Origin: Candidatus Binatia bacterium
Lineage (GTDB): Bacteria > Desulfobacterota > Binatia > HRBIN30
NCBI GenBank assembly: GCA_937925685.1
Contig: CALAMI010000011.1
Location: 62,001 to 126,000, forward strand
Direction: 5' to 3'
DNA length: 64,000 nucleotides
In this document: piece by piece, positions 44,780-53,578 of the stretch
Layout: each line of letters opens with the position of its first letter
Numbering within the stretch: the stretch's first letter is position 1
Program-made: the position numbers and the translations under genes
Notes under the pieces: generated by a model
The model's database searches: none
What the model saw: the letters and a program-made list of their open reading frames with translations, nothing else
Told to the model about the DNA's origin: nothing

Positions 44780-45081
44780 CGCAGCGCCTGAGCGGATGGG
44801 GTCGTGCTTTTGCAGCCGGCTGGTCTCCCCAGAGATCGAAGGTCTCAACCGATGCTGCAGCACCCAAAAGGCCGCAAAACATCTTTTTCCTGTTTTCTTC
44901 TTCTCCAGGGAAACCCACGCCTGCCTCGCGCAAAGGTGCCCAACGTTGGCAATCGACAGACTTCGAAACTTCCCCCGTGATGCACCGCAGATGGAGCAAA
45001 CCCAGACGATCCCCCACTGGAGCGTTCTGCCTAGTCACCTCTAGGCGAGCCGCCCCTAGGGCACGCAAGCGGCCTGGCGAA
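44780..45081. other. Intergenic region before tRNA-Ser
   Basis: About 300 bases between the radical SAM gene and the tRNA. No gene, repeat or clear terminator seen. Confidence 0.4.
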
Positions 45082-45170
45082 CGGAGAGGGAGGGATTCGA
45101 ACCCTCGGTAGAGTTTTAGCCCTACACACGCTTAGCAGGCGTGCGCCTTCGACCTCTCGGCCACCTCTCC
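45082..45170 (-). tRNA. tRNA-Ser(GCU)
   Basis: An 89-base class II tRNA on the minus strand. The acceptor stem GGAGAGG pairs with CCTCTCC, followed by the discriminator G typical of serine tRNAs. The anticodon loop CTGCTAA has anticodon GCU, reading AGU/AGC. The variable arm is long, as expected for Ser, and the T-loop GGTTCGAATCC is normal. The CCA end is not encoded. A tRNA-Ser gene is a frequent integration site, but no integrase lies nearby. Confidence 0.97.
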
Positions 45171-45191
45171 AAGCGCCGGACGCGGCTTTGC

Positions 45192-45962
45192 TTACCCTTT
45201 GCCAGCATCCTGTGCAACTCTGGGCCTTTGTACCAGTTGCCGGAGATACAGGGCATCGTTCACGGCCGCGGCATCGACGTCGTTGTTGAAGTAAACAAAG
45301 CAAGGCTTGCCAGCACGGGCTTGGCTGCGCAACCACCGGGCCCAGCGGCGAAGGCGGGGCCGGCTGTAGCGGCCCGCATAACCGAGCTCGGGACCGTGAA
45401 AACGCACGTACACCGCCGGACCAATGCTCACACGAGGTACACGGAGGCCAGGGAAATCGTGAACGACAAACACGGCTCCGGCTTCGGCAAGGAGCTGCCG
45501 CACTTTGGGAACGAACCAACTCGGATGGCGAAACTCGAACGCGTGCATATGGCTCTTCGGAAGCTCGGACAAGAACGCGGAAAGTCGCTCCGTGTCGCAT
45601 TTCCAGCGCGGCGGCAACTGGTACAAAATCGGCCCAAGGTGTTCGCCTAGGCACCTTAGGGTATGGAAAAACTGCTCCAGCGTGCGACTGACATCGCGGA
45701 GTTTTCGCCGATGGGTGAAAAAGCGGTTGGCCTTGACGGCAAAGAGAAAACCAGGTGGGGCCATCTCCCGCCAGTGCTGAGCAACTTCCGGGGTTGGCAT
45801 GCGGTAGAAAGTGTTGTTGATTTCCACCGTGTCAAAGGTCTGCGCATAGAAGGCGAACCACTGTGCGGTGGGGAGACGGTCGGGATAAAAAAGGCCGCGC
45901 CAACCACTGTACTGCCAACCAGAACAACCGACACGAACGGGAGCTAGTGAGTCGGCTGCCAT
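45192..45962 (-). CDS. DUF72 family protein
   Basis: A 256-residue TIM-barrel protein of the DUF72/YecE family of unknown function. VGCSGWQYSGWRGLFYP, FDTVEINNTFYRMPTPE, FLFAVKANRFFTHRRKL, LGPILYQLPPRWKCD, HAFEFRHPSWF, and PAVYVRFHGPELGYAGRYS all match family consensus. Members bind an unknown small ligand and often sit near isoprenoid, sugar or DNA-repair genes. It overlaps the upstream AmmeMemoRadiSam enzyme gene by 19 bases, so the two are probably translated together. Confidence 0.92.
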   Translation of the reverse strand: MAADSLAPVRVGCSGWQYSGWRGLFYPDRLPTAQWFAFYAQTFDTVEINNTFYRMPTPEVAQHWREMAPPGFLFAVKANRFFTHRRKLRDVSRTLEQFFHTLRCLGEHLGPILYQLPPRWKCDTERLSAFLSELPKSHMHAFEFRHPSWFVPKVRQLLAEAGAVFVVHDFPGLRVPRVSIGPAVYVRFHGPELGYAGRYSRPRLRRWARWLRSQARAGKPCFVYFNNDVDAAAVNDALYLRQLVQRPRVAQDAGKG

Positions 45963-47050
45963 ACGCCTGGAATCGCCGTTCCACAGTCAGGGCACCGTCC
46001 CTCCGCTATGCGGTTGGCCAGCAAGGTAAAGCCATATCGCCCGATCAGGAGGGCGCGGCATTGGTGGCAGTATGTATTTTCTCCCCCTTCCCCGGGGACG
46101 TTGCCTTCGTAGACGTAGCGCAAGCCAACATCGAAGCCGATCTCGCGGGCCCGACGCAGCGTGGCTACCGGAGTGCGCGGGCGGTCGAGCAAGCGATATG
46201 TCGGATAGAACTGAGTTACGTGCCACGGGATGTTCGGATCGACGTCGACTAAAAAGCTCGCAATGTCCCGCAATTCCTCATCGCTGTCGTTGTGCCCAGG
46301 AATGACCAAGGTGGTCACTTCCACCCACACACCGAGTGCTTTGTAACGACGAATGTTATCGAGCACGGGCGAAAGGCGAGCCCCCACCATTTGCTTGTGG
46401 GCGCTTTCGCGAAAACTCTTCAGGTCGATGTTCGCTGCATCGAGATAGGGGGCAATGGTTTCCAGTGCTTCCCGGCCAATATAGCCGTTGGTCACGAACA
46501 CATTGCGGAGACCGCGACGATGTGCCAGGCGGGCGGCATCCAAGGCAAATTCGTAGAAAATGGTGGGTTCCGTGTATGTGTACGCGATGCTGGTGCATCC
46601 GCTTCGTAGTGCCGCGCTGACCACTTCCTCGGGGCTTACATCTTCACCCGGAATACGCGCTCCAGCCTCGCGCAAGCTTAAGCACAGAACTTCAGGATCA
46701 TCCGCGGGGCCGCTTTCCGTGTCGGGGAGGACGATTCCCTTTTCCTTCGGTTGCTGCGAGATTTCGAAATTTTGGCAATGCAAACAGCGGAAGTTACAGC
46801 CCACGGTAGCAATCGAGTACGACAGCGATCCGGGCAAAAAGTGAAAGAGCGGCTTTTTCTCGATGGGGTCGATGTGACGAGCAACCAGACGGCCATACAC
46901 CAGGGTAAAGAGCTTGCCCTCGACGTTGACGCGCACGCCACAAGCCCCGCGGCGGCCGCGCGAAATCTTACAGTCCAAAGCACAGAGGGTACACTCCACT
47001 CGCCCTTCCGGAAGGGGATGCCAAAACATGGCTTCGCGCACGGAGCTCAT
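45944..47050 (-). CDS. amrS: AmmeMemoRadiSam system radical SAM enzyme (AmrS/PflA-like)
   Basis: 368 residues with a radical SAM cluster CNFRCLHCQN at 85-92 and, unlike pyruvate formate-lyase activases, an N-terminal cysteine region (VECTLCALDCKISRGRRGACGVR) and a C-terminal cysteine pair region (NTYCHQCRALLIGRYGF and GRCPDCGTAIPGVW). These are diagnostic of the AmrS type. The family is normally encoded with AmrA and AmrB (Memo) proteins; neither is visible in this window. Substrate unknown. It is followed by the DUF72 gene (overlapping) and preceded by nrdJ, both on the same strand. Confidence 0.93.
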   Translation of the reverse strand: MSSVREAMFWHPLPEGRVECTLCALDCKISRGRRGACGVRVNVEGKLFTLVYGRLVARHIDPIEKKPLFHFLPGSLSYSIATVGCNFRCLHCQNFEISQQPKEKGIVLPDTESGPADDPEVLCLSLREAGARIPGEDVSPEEVVSAALRSGCTSIAYTYTEPTIFYEFALDAARLAHRRGLRNVFVTNGYIGREALETIAPYLDAANIDLKSFRESAHKQMVGARLSPVLDNIRRYKALGVWVEVTTLVIPGHNDSDEELRDIASFLVDVDPNIPWHVTQFYPTYRLLDRPRTPVATLRRAREIGFDVGLRYVYEGNVPGEGGENTYCHQCRALLIGRYGFTLLANRIAEGRCPDCGTAIPGVWQPTH

Positions 47051-47065
47051 CTCAAACCGTTCTCA

Positions 47066-48802
47066 TTATACGGCGCATTCGCGGCACTCCGCTAGAGCAG
47101 CGTCGTCGACGAGAGACAGCACTTGCCCGGGGCGACTTCCGTAGCGGTATACGGTGATCCCTTTGAGGCGGTGCTCTCGTGCCAGGAGAAAAATGTTGCG
47201 GACTTGTTCGGCAGTGGCGTCTGCAGGCAAGTTGATCGTCTTCGACACGGCGGCATCGATGTACGCTTGGAATTGCGACTGCATGCGCACATGCCACTCC
47301 GGCGCAATGTCCAGGGCTGTGGGAAAGCGCTGTCGGATTTCTTCTGGTACGAGGGCGCAGTTGCGCAGAGTTCCGTGTTGCAACACGTGCTCGCGCACCG
47401 CCGCTGCCTGGTCGCCGAGCGCCTGAACTACACGTTCGACGGCTGGATGGATCTCCATAAAATGCCGGCCGTCGAGGAACCGGCGGCAGACGGCTAGGGC
47501 GAACAGCGGCTCGATCCCGCTGGAGACGCCGGCAATCAAGCTAATCGTACCGGTGGGGGCAACGCACGTCAGCGTCGCGTTCCGAAGCGTTCGGTAGCCC
47601 ACGCCGGGCCAGACGCTTTCGGGAAAGGAGGGAAACGACCCCCGTCGCTTGCCAAGTTCGAGCGAGGCGATCCGGGCTTCGATGCTAAGGAAGGTGACAA
47701 TGTCGCCGGCCAGGGATACGGCGGCAATCGAGTCGTAAGGGATTCCCAGCTCCAGGAGCAAATCCGCGAAGCCCATCACCCCTAAGCCAATTTTGCGAGT
47801 CCGCCGAGTGGCGGCTTGGATTTCTGGCGACGGATAGGCGGTAGCTTCGATCACATTATCGAGGAACACCACCGCATCTTGGATTGCCTCTCGCAAGGCG
47901 GGCCAGTCGACCTCGCTTCCCCGTAAGAAACGGGGCAGGCTAAGGGATCCGAGGACGCACGATTCGTTCGGTAAAAGCGGCTGCTCCCCACATGGATTCG
48001 TGGCTTCGATCGTACCTAAGGCGGGAACGGTATGGTGTTTGTTGACTTCGTCAAGGAATATGAGGCCGGGGTCCCCACACCGACAAGCCGCATCAGCGAT
48101 CCGGTGGAGCAGCTCGTGGGGATCCACATCACGCACACGCTGTCCGGTCCGCGGGTTGATCAGGGGGAAGGGGTCACCGCGGTCGTATGCATCGAAGAAC
48201 CCTTGGGTCATGCCGACGCTGATGTTGAAGTTCTCCAAACGCCCAGGGCTCAGCTTGGCGGTGATGAATTCCTCGATGTCCGGATGGGAAACGCGCAACA
48301 CGCCCATGTTCGCCCCCCGTCGCCGCCCGCCCTCGCGGATGACGGCGGTCGTGTGGTCGAACAACTCCATGAAGGAAACCGGGCCGGAGGTGATCCCACC
48401 GGTGGAGCGAACGCGATCGCCACGCGGGCGCAAGGCGCTGAACGAAAAACCCGTGCCTCCGCCGGTTTGATGAATCCGCGCCATGCGCCAAAGAGTGGTA
48501 AAGATCGAGTCGAGGTTGTCCTCTACGGGCAACACAAAGCAAGCGGCTAGTTGCCCTCCGGGTAAGCCCGCGTTCATGAGGGTCGGAGAATTGGGCAAAA
48601 ATTGCAGTTCGATGAGGCGGTGGTAAAAGCGTTCCTCCCATTCGTCGGCCGACTCGCCGAAATCCTTTGCTGGCGCGGCAATGGCGCGGGCCACACGTCG
48701 CAACATGCCCGGAGGATCTTCGATCAGTTCCCCTCGCTCGTCCCGGAGGAGGTAGCGCTCCTCTAATACGGCTAGCGCCGCTGGAGAGAATTGCAGTGCC
48801 AT
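47066..48802 (-). CDS. nrdJ: Adenosylcobalamin-dependent ribonucleoside-diphosphate reductase (class II)
   Basis: Reduces ribonucleotides without oxygen using a thiyl radical formed from B12. About 578 residues from the ATG at 48802, compact for the class. The glycyl-radical-like barrel has FLPNSPTLMNAG, a substrate Cys in LAACFVLPVEDNL, the active-site NPCGEQPLL, SCVLGSLSLPRFL, KIGLGVMGFADLLLELGI, and VAPTGTISLIAGVSSGIEPLFAL. The C-terminal redox pair is ECRECAV. No NrdR or thioredoxin gene is nearby. The gene is 15 bases upstream of amrS, consistent with a shared transcript. Confidence 0.95.
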   Translation of the reverse strand: MALQFSPAALAVLEERYLLRDERGELIEDPPGMLRRVARAIAAPAKDFGESADEWEERFYHRLIELQFLPNSPTLMNAGLPGGQLAACFVLPVEDNLDSIFTTLWRMARIHQTGGGTGFSFSALRPRGDRVRSTGGITSGPVSFMELFDHTTAVIREGGRRRGANMGVLRVSHPDIEEFITAKLSPGRLENFNISVGMTQGFFDAYDRGDPFPLINPRTGQRVRDVDPHELLHRIADAACRCGDPGLIFLDEVNKHHTVPALGTIEATNPCGEQPLLPNESCVLGSLSLPRFLRGSEVDWPALREAIQDAVVFLDNVIEATAYPSPEIQAATRRTRKIGLGVMGFADLLLELGIPYDSIAAVSLAGDIVTFLSIEARIASLELGKRRGSFPSFPESVWPGVGYRTLRNATLTCVAPTGTISLIAGVSSGIEPLFALAVCRRFLDGRHFMEIHPAVERVVQALGDQAAAVREHVLQHGTLRNCALVPEEIRQRFPTALDIAPEWHVRMQSQFQAYIDAAVSKTINLPADATAEQVRNIFLLAREHRLKGITVYRYGSRPGQVLSLVDDAALAECRECAV

Positions 48803-49381
48803 AATGTGTGCCTCGATCGACGGCTTCACCGTGTGAGCTACGGGATTTAGCTGTGCCCTGCAAGACGCTTCGATCTGCCGCGCCGCGTACGAGTGACACG
48901 GTCACGATTCCGCCCAACCATGCTAGATCCGACCCGGAACCAGGTCTTTGCCGGTTTGCGCGCACGGCAGTTGCCGCGGCGACTACTTTCCGCAGCGCCT
49001 GAGCGCTTCTCGACCTCCGATTGGGTTCGTGCGGCGGAATGAACCACGGTCAACCTGGGTTGGAAACGAAGGCACGCCCTGGGGAAGGAGCGACAGGGTT
49101 TGCGCGAAAGCCGTTCGGGAAACGAGCACGTTAGGGTTAGAGTGGGTCAGCGCTGGGAAAGCACCTCCACTCGAAGTGGTGCCACCCAGGGGAAAATGCG
49201 TGCTGCCGTTTGCTCGCGAGTTTCCGCAGTGGGATCGCTGGTCCTTTGAGCGCCCTGGGCGATTCGACTTTCGCTAGTTGGCGGAGTTGGCCGTGAAGGC
49301 CCGGGCGAAGAACACTTGCTCTGACCGCGCAGTGGTGCGCCCCGCTTGCTTCGAAGGAAGAAGCGCAAAGAATTGCGAGGC
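48803..49381. other. Divergent intergenic region upstream of nrdJ
   Basis: About 580 bases. I searched for a cobalamin riboswitch because nrdJ uses B12, but found no B12 box. A hairpin-forming stretch, CACCTCCACT with AGTGGTG, occurs near 49166, and the frames on either strand lack recognisable products. Confidence 0.4.
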
Positions 49382-50155
49382 ATGGCGTGGGGGTCTAGTT
49401 TGCGAACTGCCATGCCCGGCGGTTCGCCTCGCTTCAAATCGGCCGTAGCCATTCGGCACGTGCCTTTCGAAGACCTTGGCATTCTCGAGCCACTGCTTGC
49501 CGAGCGCGGGTACTCCGTTCGTTATCGCGATGCCGGGGTCGATCCTCTCCAAGATAAGGCCGTCACCGATGCCGACGTACTGGTGGTGCTCGGCGGGCCG
49601 ATCGGGGCGTACGAGGAAGATCGCTACCCCTTTTTGTCGGAGGAATTACGCCTGTTAGAGGCACGCTGTGCGGCTCGACGGCCGACTCTAGGAATTTGCT
49701 TGGGCGCGCAATTGCTTGCGCGTTGCTTGGGCGGACAGGTGTTCCCGCTGGGAACGAAGGAAATCGGCTTTGGCCCGGTGGTGCTCACGCAGGAGGGCGA
49801 AGGGTCCGTATTGCGCAACCTCGGAGAAACGCCGGTGTTGCACTGGCATGGCGATACGTACAGTCTTCCGCCGAAGGCGCGCCGACTGGCATCCACTGGA
49901 GCTTGTCCGGAGCAAGCGTTCGATTTCGGCGAGACCGTGCTCGCTCTCCAGTTCCATCTCGAATGGAACGTTGCTCGCTTCGAGCAGTGGCTCGTCGGTC
50001 ACGCGGTGGAGTTGGCGGCCGCTGGTATCGATCCGCGTTCACTTCGTGAGCGAGCCCGACAGTTGGATGTCGACACGCTGGCTGTGCGGCGGCGTTGCTT
50101 GGAGAATTGGTTGGACTCGATCGCGATCCTCGACACCTGCAACCCCCACGGTTGA
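49382..50155 (+). CDS. Class I glutamine amidotransferase domain protein (GuaA-like GATase)
   Basis: A 257-residue glutaminase domain. Motifs are VLVVLGGPIGAYEED, the nucleophile in GICLGAQLLARCLGG, HWHGDTYSLP and ALQFHLEWN, the catalytic His and Glu region. No ligase domain is attached, so it resembles the stand-alone GMP-synthase-like glutaminases (YxiO, NMB-like) that act on gamma-glutamyl compounds. The start is uncertain (49346, 49382 or 49412). It is followed by a DUF488 gene 9 bases later and probably forms an operon with it. Confidence 0.88.
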   Translation: MAWGSSLRTAMPGGSPRFKSAVAIRHVPFEDLGILEPLLAERGYSVRYRDAGVDPLQDKAVTDADVLVVLGGPIGAYEEDRYPFLSEELRLLEARCAARRPTLGICLGAQLLARCLGGQVFPLGTKEIGFGPVVLTQEGEGSVLRNLGETPVLHWHGDTYSLPPKARRLASTGACPEQAFDFGETVLALQFHLEWNVARFEQWLVGHAVELAAAGIDPRSLRERARQLDVDTLAVRRRCLENWLDSIAILDTCNPHG

Positions 50156-50164
50156 AAGGAACCT

Positions 50165-50575
50165 ATGGAGATCCGTATCCGGCGAGTTTACGAATCGCCC
50201 GAAGAAACCGATGGCTTTCGGATCCTGGTTGACCGCCTCTGGCCGCGGGGGCTGAAGAAGGACGAGGCGCGGATCGATTTGTGGCTTAAAGAAATCGCTC
50301 CGAGCGAAGGGCTGCGAAAGTGGTTTGGCCATGATCCGGCCCGTTTCCCGTTGTTCAAAGAGCGTTACCTGCAGGAGCTGAAGGCTAACGCGGCGGTGGT
50401 AAGTCGACTGCTGGAAATAGCGCACAGTCACCGAGTCCTCACTTTGCTTTATGGAGCACGCGACCCAGAGCACAACCAGGCCGTCATCCTCTGCGAATTT
50501 TTGCAACGGGCGCTGCAAGCGAAGCGTAAGGCGAAGAAATCACCGCCGAGAAGGGTCACGAAGGAGTCGACCTGA
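50165..50575 (+). CDS. DUF488 family protein
   Basis: 136 residues with the DUF488 blocks IRRVYESPEETDGFRILVDRLWPRG, WLKEIAPSEGLRKWFGH and VLTLLYGARDPEHNQAVIL. The family is widespread and of unknown function; some are next to heme or DNA repair genes. The C-terminus is basic (KRKAKKSPPRRVTK). The start is preceded by AAAGGAACC. Adjacent to the amidotransferase. Confidence 0.93.
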   Translation: MEIRIRRVYESPEETDGFRILVDRLWPRGLKKDEARIDLWLKEIAPSEGLRKWFGHDPARFPLFKERYLQELKANAAVVSRLLEIAHSHRVLTLLYGARDPEHNQAVILCEFLQRALQAKRKAKKSPPRRVTKEST

Positions 50576-50997
50576 GCGACCAGCTGCAGGAGGCTTTGGC
50601 GGCATGTGGGCCACTCGAGACGCCTTGGGCATCTTTTCAACGGGCCACGTTGCTTCTTGCGTACCCTCGCCTTGTTCGCTGCGAGGACCAATGCTTTCCG
50701 GCCGTTTGGCCGCCGCCAGGAGCGGAAATGGCAATGCTGGTCAGGCGCGCCGGCGTGGGTCGATGCTCCTTCAGGCCACGTTGCCGCCTGGGTGCGTCGA
50801 GGGCATTTGGGGCTGGGGAGAAAGCAGTGCGTGCCGTTTCGCGCAAAAAATCCGACAGTTCAAGCTGCGAGCCGGCAGTCAGCGACGAATTTCTTGCGGC
50901 CCCCTCACTTCCGTGTTTGAAAAGGAAGCGTCATGCAATTATGACAGTTTGTCGCAGGACTGCGTGAGCGAAGCGATTTGAATCGACGGGAGAATCT
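50576..50997. other. Intergenic region, possible diverged reading frame
   Basis: About 420 bases. A frame at about 50596-50967 (plus, TTG start) has a plausible protein-like beginning (ETPWASFQRATLLLAYPRL), but the latter half loses this character and there is no good ribosome site. I list no gene. No promoter hexamers of good quality were found before 50998. Confidence 0.35.
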
Positions 50998-52998
50998 ATG
51001 CGGAGGGAAGCGATGGCTCGAGTTGGCACTGCTCTGGCGGTGGGGTCGGCGATGCTTGGCATGGCTGGGGCAGTGCAAGTGCGCGCTGAGGAGTGCACGA
51101 ATGCGGCTTCTAGCACCTACGAGCTCATTCAGCGGGCGGTGTTTGAGAACAAGGGTTGTACCAACCAGGTGTGCCATGGAGAAGCCCGCGCAGGTGGATT
51201 GGATCTCCGGGCAGACGCCTCCTACGACGCCTTGATTGACGTGGCCGCCTCTACGGTGCCTGGGTGGAAGCGGGTGGTACCTGGCCGACGTGACCTGAGC
51301 CTTTTGTTCGTGAATTTGGCAGCTAAAACCATGCCCTCCCAATATCAGGCGCCACTGCGACCGATGCCGCTCGATCCACTGCCGGCGTTAAGTCGTGAGG
51401 AAATCGAGGCCATTCGCCGGTGGATCGAAGTGGGTGCGCCGCGCACCGGAGTGGTGGCAGGAACGGGCGACTTGCTGAATGCTTGCTTGCCGCCACCGGA
51501 ACCCATTGCCATCAAGCCGCTGGATCCGCCCCCTCCGGGTACGGGAGTGCAGATTCGTATGCCTCCTTATACGTTGGCACCCCACTCGGAACGCGAAACT
51601 TGTTTTGTCAGTTATTATGATGTCAGCAATCAGGTGCCTCCCGAGTTCCGCGGGCCCGGCGGGAACACGTTCCGTTACAAGCGCAACGAGATTCGCCAGG
51701 ACCCTTTAAGTCACCACCTGATTGTCAGCTTGTATACCGGACGAACTCCCCCGAACGATCCGGTGTGGGGAAGTTTCGCTTGTAGAGGTGGCGACAAGGA
51801 AGGAACGCCTTGCGACCCTATGGACTTGGATTTTTGTGGCGAGGGACTGTGCTCCACGACGCCGATCAATAGTATCGCGTGCATTGGCTTCGGTCCTGAC
51901 GACTTGAACCTGGGCTTAGCCTCGTCCGGCTTCACCGGCACACAGGAGACTGCTTCGGAGTTCAATTTCCCTCCGGGCGTGTACCGCGAGGTCCCCATTC
52001 GCGGGGTCATTATTTGGAACTCTCACGCCTTCAACTTGACCGACAAGCCGGGCCTCTTGCGCGCCTGGTTGAATTTCGAGTTCGCCCCGCCGGAGCAACA
52101 AATCACCCCATCGCTGCAGATCTTCGACACCCGTACGATCTTCAAGATGACTCCTGTTCCGGCATTCCAAACGAAGGAGGTTTGCAGCCACTACACCATT
52201 CCCCGCTTCGCTCGGTTGTTTGAGTTGAGCTCCCACGCCCACAGGTATATGAAGCGCTGGCGTACGTTCGAAGGGGAGTTCTCTTGTCAGGGAGGGCCAG
52301 CCAGTGGTCAGGCTTGTAGCCCGATGGGCTACGACTTTTCGAGCCCGGATGTCTGCCAAGGGTATCCTTGCAAGGCCTTCAAACGTCAGCGCGGAGGTGA
52401 CTGCAACGAGGACGGCCAAGTTGTGGTCGCCGAGCTGGTCAAGGCGGTGCGCATTGCTCTCGGAGAAGACGGCGTACGTGAGTGTGTCGATGCCGACGTC
52501 AACGACGACGCGCAAATTACTGTGGAGGAAATTTTGCGCGGCGTGAACTCAGCGCTGGTCGGGGTACCGGCCCCACTTGAGCGAGATCCGAGCGAGAGCC
52601 TGTTGTACGTAAGCTTGATTTACAACGACCCAGTCGTCCTACCTTTCGATCCGCCACGCAAGTACGACGCTGTTTCGGATAGCGAGCGCACACTGACTTA
52701 CTGCGCACTTTACGACAACGGCTTCACAGACCCGCGGGAGGTCAAGCGGAAGTCCACTTCGCCCTCACCACCGATTTCGATTCCCGGTGTGGGAGGCCCA
52801 TGCCAAACCCCGACTCATTGTGTCGCAGGTAAGGTTGGGGCTCCATGCTCCGGTAATAACCAGCGCCAGCGAAACGCCTCCTGCGATAGCAGCGAGGGTG
52901 CTGGGGATGGTTTGTGCGATGCGTGTCCGCTGACCGGCGGCGTGACGACCGAAGACGAGATGTTCATCCTCATGGGGCAGTACTACATTGCCCCGTGA
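50998..52998 (+). CDS. Secreted copper-monooxygenase-like protein with inserted EF-hand pair
   Basis: A 666-residue exported protein with signal RVGTALAVGSAMLGMAGAVQ and many cysteines. An N-terminal segment (NKGCTNQVCHGEARAGGLDL to EEIEAIRRWIEVGAP) is like the cytochrome-type DUF1592 or PSCyt domain. Copper-type histidines are at 239-240 (SHHLIV), 343 (NSHAFN) and 413/415 (SSHAHRYMK), as in ascorbate-dependent monooxygenases (PHM/DBH). Two EF-hand loops lie inside, DCNEDGQVVVAE from 468 and DVNDDAQITVEE from 500, resembling dockerin repeats. The fold resumes at LTYCALYDNGFT. Starts at 50998 or 51013 both have GGGAG-type sites. Confidence 0.75.
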   Translation: MRREAMARVGTALAVGSAMLGMAGAVQVRAEECTNAASSTYELIQRAVFENKGCTNQVCHGEARAGGLDLRADASYDALIDVAASTVPGWKRVVPGRRDLSLLFVNLAAKTMPSQYQAPLRPMPLDPLPALSREEIEAIRRWIEVGAPRTGVVAGTGDLLNACLPPPEPIAIKPLDPPPPGTGVQIRMPPYTLAPHSERETCFVSYYDVSNQVPPEFRGPGGNTFRYKRNEIRQDPLSHHLIVSLYTGRTPPNDPVWGSFACRGGDKEGTPCDPMDLDFCGEGLCSTTPINSIACIGFGPDDLNLGLASSGFTGTQETASEFNFPPGVYREVPIRGVIIWNSHAFNLTDKPGLLRAWLNFEFAPPEQQITPSLQIFDTRTIFKMTPVPAFQTKEVCSHYTIPRFARLFELSSHAHRYMKRWRTFEGEFSCQGGPASGQACSPMGYDFSSPDVCQGYPCKAFKRQRGGDCNEDGQVVVAELVKAVRIALGEDGVRECVDADVNDDAQITVEEILRGVNSALVGVPAPLERDPSESLLYVSLIYNDPVVLPFDPPRKYDAVSDSERTLTYCALYDNGFTDPREVKRKSTSPSPPISIPGVGGPCQTPTHCVAGKVGAPCSGNNQRQRNASCDSSEGAGDGLCDACPLTGGVTTEDEMFILMGQYYIAP

Positions 52999-53179
52999 GC
53001 CTTGGAACTTAGCCGAACTCTGTGGCAGAATAGTGGGTAATCCGGGCCGTCTGTGGCTCGGGTTGCCCGCGCCGTGCGAAGCCTACCTGGGTGTGTGGCA
53101 ATCCTTGGCGGCAATATTGCTTAGCGGCGCCAGGCCGCCGCTTGCCCCTTGCGTTCTCAATTCCTGCGGGGGTAGGCTC

Positions 53180-53410
53180 ATGCCCATGAACAAGGCACAG
53201 CAAAAACGATTTCGGAGCAAGCGCCGAAAAGATCTCAAGGTTTGCCGCTTGTGTCGTCAGCGAACGGCAAAGTATCGTTACCGAGGCCGGGTTCGGTGGG
53301 ATCGGCACCACGACCTATGCTGGGCTTGTTGGCGCGCTTGGCAAGATCGTTGTCGGCCGTTACCTCGTCGCTCGATCGTCGAGCCCACGGACGCAGCCGT
53401 TGCGGCCTGA
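53180..53410 (+). CDS. Small zinc-ribbon-like protein
   Basis: A 76-residue basic protein beginning MPMNKAQQKRFRSKRRKD. It contains CRLCRQRTAKYRYRG and CWACWRAW, two CxxC pairs that could bind one zinc ion. The remaining residues are mostly basic with Trp and Arg clusters. The frame extends upstream into the end of the monooxygenase-like gene; I use the ATG at 53180 because the peptide before it is unlike protein sequence. A terminator hairpin follows 75 bases after its end. Confidence 0.65.
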   Translation: MPMNKAQQKRFRSKRRKDLKVCRLCRQRTAKYRYRGRVRWDRHHDLCWACWRAWQDRCRPLPRRSIVEPTDAAVAA

Positions 53411-53483
53411 GGAGAGTCGACAAAGGCAGCTTGGAGCGCCCTACTAAGCCAAACGAGGCAGGTTAGCTGAGTCAGGGGTTGCG

Positions 53484-53523
53484 GTGCCGGGCGGTGCGAA
53501 TCGTCCGGCACTGCGCGTTTTTT
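53484..53523 (+). terminator. Intrinsic terminator
   Basis: A 10-bp stem with one G-U pair, GTGCCGGGCG and CGTCCGGCAC, an 8-base loop, then six T after a short GC-rich spacer. It closes the plus-strand genes and sits just beyond the end of the convergent icd. Confidence 0.75.
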
Positions 53524-53578
53524 CGTAGTTGCACCAAGGGTAAGCCAACGGACGTTCCTTACTCCCTCAGGAGCCTGC

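Noticed and set aside
45082-45170. Integration site at tRNA-Ser
   Set aside because: No integrase, phage genes or direct repeat of the tRNA end was seen on either side.
48803-49381. Cobalamin riboswitch upstream of nrdJ
   Set aside because: I looked for a B12 box and the usual flanking stems and did not find a convincing match.
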